A stretch of 6,363 nt of DNA from Bacillota bacterium (GTDB lineage: Bacteria; Bacillota; Clostridia; Peptostreptococcales; Natronincolaceae), in contig JAEWHG010000115.1 in NCBI GenBank assembly GCA_023387935.1, positions 1-6,363 on the forward strand, in the 5' to 3' direction. The notes below the pieces were generated by a model, which worked only from the letters and a program-made list of their open reading frames with translations, was not told the DNA's origin and ran no database searches. This document shows, piece by piece, positions 5,543 to 6,363 of this stretch (within the stretch, counting starts at the first letter, position 1; each line of letters begins with the position of its first letter). The translations under genes were made by a program, and so were the position numbers.

Positions 5543-6363
5543 TGATAAATCTAAAAAGCTTTTTAGAATATGTAGGACCTTCTAATAATTTAAATGGATA
5601 TCAACGTTCATATAAAGCAGTTCTATTAATATATATGTTGGAATTAGTAGATAGCGAAGGTAAAGTAGACCAAGATAAGCTTTATAGAAGCATTCAACAA
5701 TTCTACATTGAAAGAAATAATAATAACTTGAAAGTGGAGTTAGATGATAGTGATATACAAAGGGAAATTAATAATTTAACAGTAGATACTGTTACAAGAG
5801 TTATGAATTCAAATCCTTTTAAGGTTATTAGAGATAAAGGGTTTATTAATAAAAAGAAAATTGACAACCAAGATCATATTTATTTTACAACAGATTTATG
5901 GAAGGAACTTAAGTCTTATGACAAAAAAGAACTTATAAGTAGTTTAAAAGAAAAACTTCAGTTATACTATAAAACCTATGTTGAAGGTGATAATGTGAGC
6001 AACTTAAGTAACTATATTTCAGATATTATGGATAAATATTTAGCTGCTAGGGTAGGAGAGGAATTTACTAATCATAAGTTAGGAAAATTATTAAGAAATG
6101 AAATACCGCAATATGTTGAAGAGCTTTCAATTATTGATAAAGATAGATATAGCGCAAGAGGAACTATTGGAGCAGGAGGATGGACAAAGACACCTTGGAT
6201 AGCGGTCTTAGATAAAAAAATAAATGCAACTATGCAAGAAGGAATATATATTGTTTATTTGTTTTCTTCAGATATGGAATGGGTATATCTTACGTTAAAT
6301 CAAGGTGTTACTAATTATAGTAATAGTCATAGCAAAAAAGAAACAGTTGATTATCTTGAAAGT
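5542..6363 (+). CDS. McrB N-terminal (MrcB_N/DUF3578) domain protein, 5' part of a probable restriction or defence gene
   Basis: The frame stays open from GTG 5542 to the window edge, giving 274 residues without a stop; an in-frame TGA at 5515-5517 rules out a start further upstream. Residues about 155-274 match the McrB N-terminal family: HKLGKLLRNEIP (178-189), RGTIGAGGWTKTPWIAVLD (206-224), EGIYIVYLF (233-241), VYLTLNQGVT (248-257). In McrB-type proteins an N-terminal module recognises DNA and precedes a GTPase domain; any such part lies beyond the window. Residues 1-150 form a separate charged domain beginning FLEYVGPSNNLNGYQRSYKAVLL, rich in helices and possibly winged-helix; I associate this pattern from memory with restriction-type helicases, unverified. 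The ribosome binding site is weak (AGGG at 5528-5531 or GGGA at 5534-5537). The preceding 455-nt gap and different function suggest a separate, possibly acquired, unit. The C-terminal half could instead carry a nuclease, so mcrB is not assigned. Confidence 0.8.
   Translation, partial: MINLKSFLEYVGPSNNLNGYQRSYKAVLLIYMLELVDSEGKVDQDKLYRSIQQFYIERNNNNLKVELDDSDIQREINNLTVDTVTRVMNSNPFKVIRDKGFINKKKIDNQDHIYFTTDLWKELKSYDKKELISSLKEKLQLYYKTYVEGDNVSNLSNYISDIMDKYLAARVGEEFTNHKLGKLLRNEIPQYVEELSIIDKDRYSARGTIGAGGWTKTPWIAVLDKKINATMQEGIYIVYLFSSDMEWVYLTLNQGVTNYSNSHSKKETVDYLES

Noticed and set aside
1..6363. CRISPR array, tRNA or rRNA genes
   Set aside because: I saw no regularly spaced repeats and no cloverleaf or ribosomal RNA segments on either strand by eye.

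Overview
The window is AT-rich. It has strong purine-rich ribosome binding sites, A/T-biased codons and compact operons with U-tract hairpin terminators. Together with an anaerobic respiratory locus built from iron-sulfur proteins, this points to a low-GC anaerobic Gram-positive bacterium of the Clostridia/Tissierellia type. That assignment is an inference from composition and gene content; no taxonomic marker gene is present.

Region 1 (about 1-3945, + strand) is a compact DMSO-reductase-type operon. It encodes a TorD/NarJ-family redox-enzyme maturation chaperone (69-773), a large molybdopterin catalytic subunit of the DmsA/YnfE family with a twin-arginine signal that also carries a lipobox (791-3355), and a DmsB-type subunit with four [4Fe-4S] motifs (3371-3895). 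Gaps are 17 and 15 nt, and the operon closes with a very strong hairpin terminator (3895-3944). The catalytic subunit should be folded and loaded with cofactor in the cytoplasm under TorD control. It would then be exported by Tat together with the iron-sulfur subunit and reduce an S-oxide, N-oxide or similar oxyanion on the outer face of the membrane.

Region 2 (3945-5086) is one further + strand gene with its own strong ribosome binding site. It encodes a 364-residue protein with two ferredoxin-like cluster pairs flanking a cysteine-containing central domain, plus a C-terminal zinc-ribbon-like CxxC pair. No DmsC/NrfD-type membrane anchor gene lies in the window, so this protein and the lipobox on the catalytic subunit are candidates for solving electron delivery and membrane attachment. 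A leader sequence upstream of this gene resembles the one upstream of the chaperone gene, which suggests shared control.

Region 3 (5087-5541) is 455 bases with no convincing gene. It holds a long hairpin (5267-5331), three copies of the octamer TGATGCAA, a weak promoter candidate and a tiny reading frame that ends on the start codon of the next gene.

Region 4 (5542-6363, + strand, running off the window) is the 5' part of a gene absent from the supplied ORF list. Its product combines an N-terminal domain of about 150 residues, probably winged-helix-like, with an McrB N-terminal-type domain (MrcB_N/DUF3578). This is probably the start of a modification-dependent restriction or other defence gene, so the window appears to span the junction between a respiratory locus and a defence locus.
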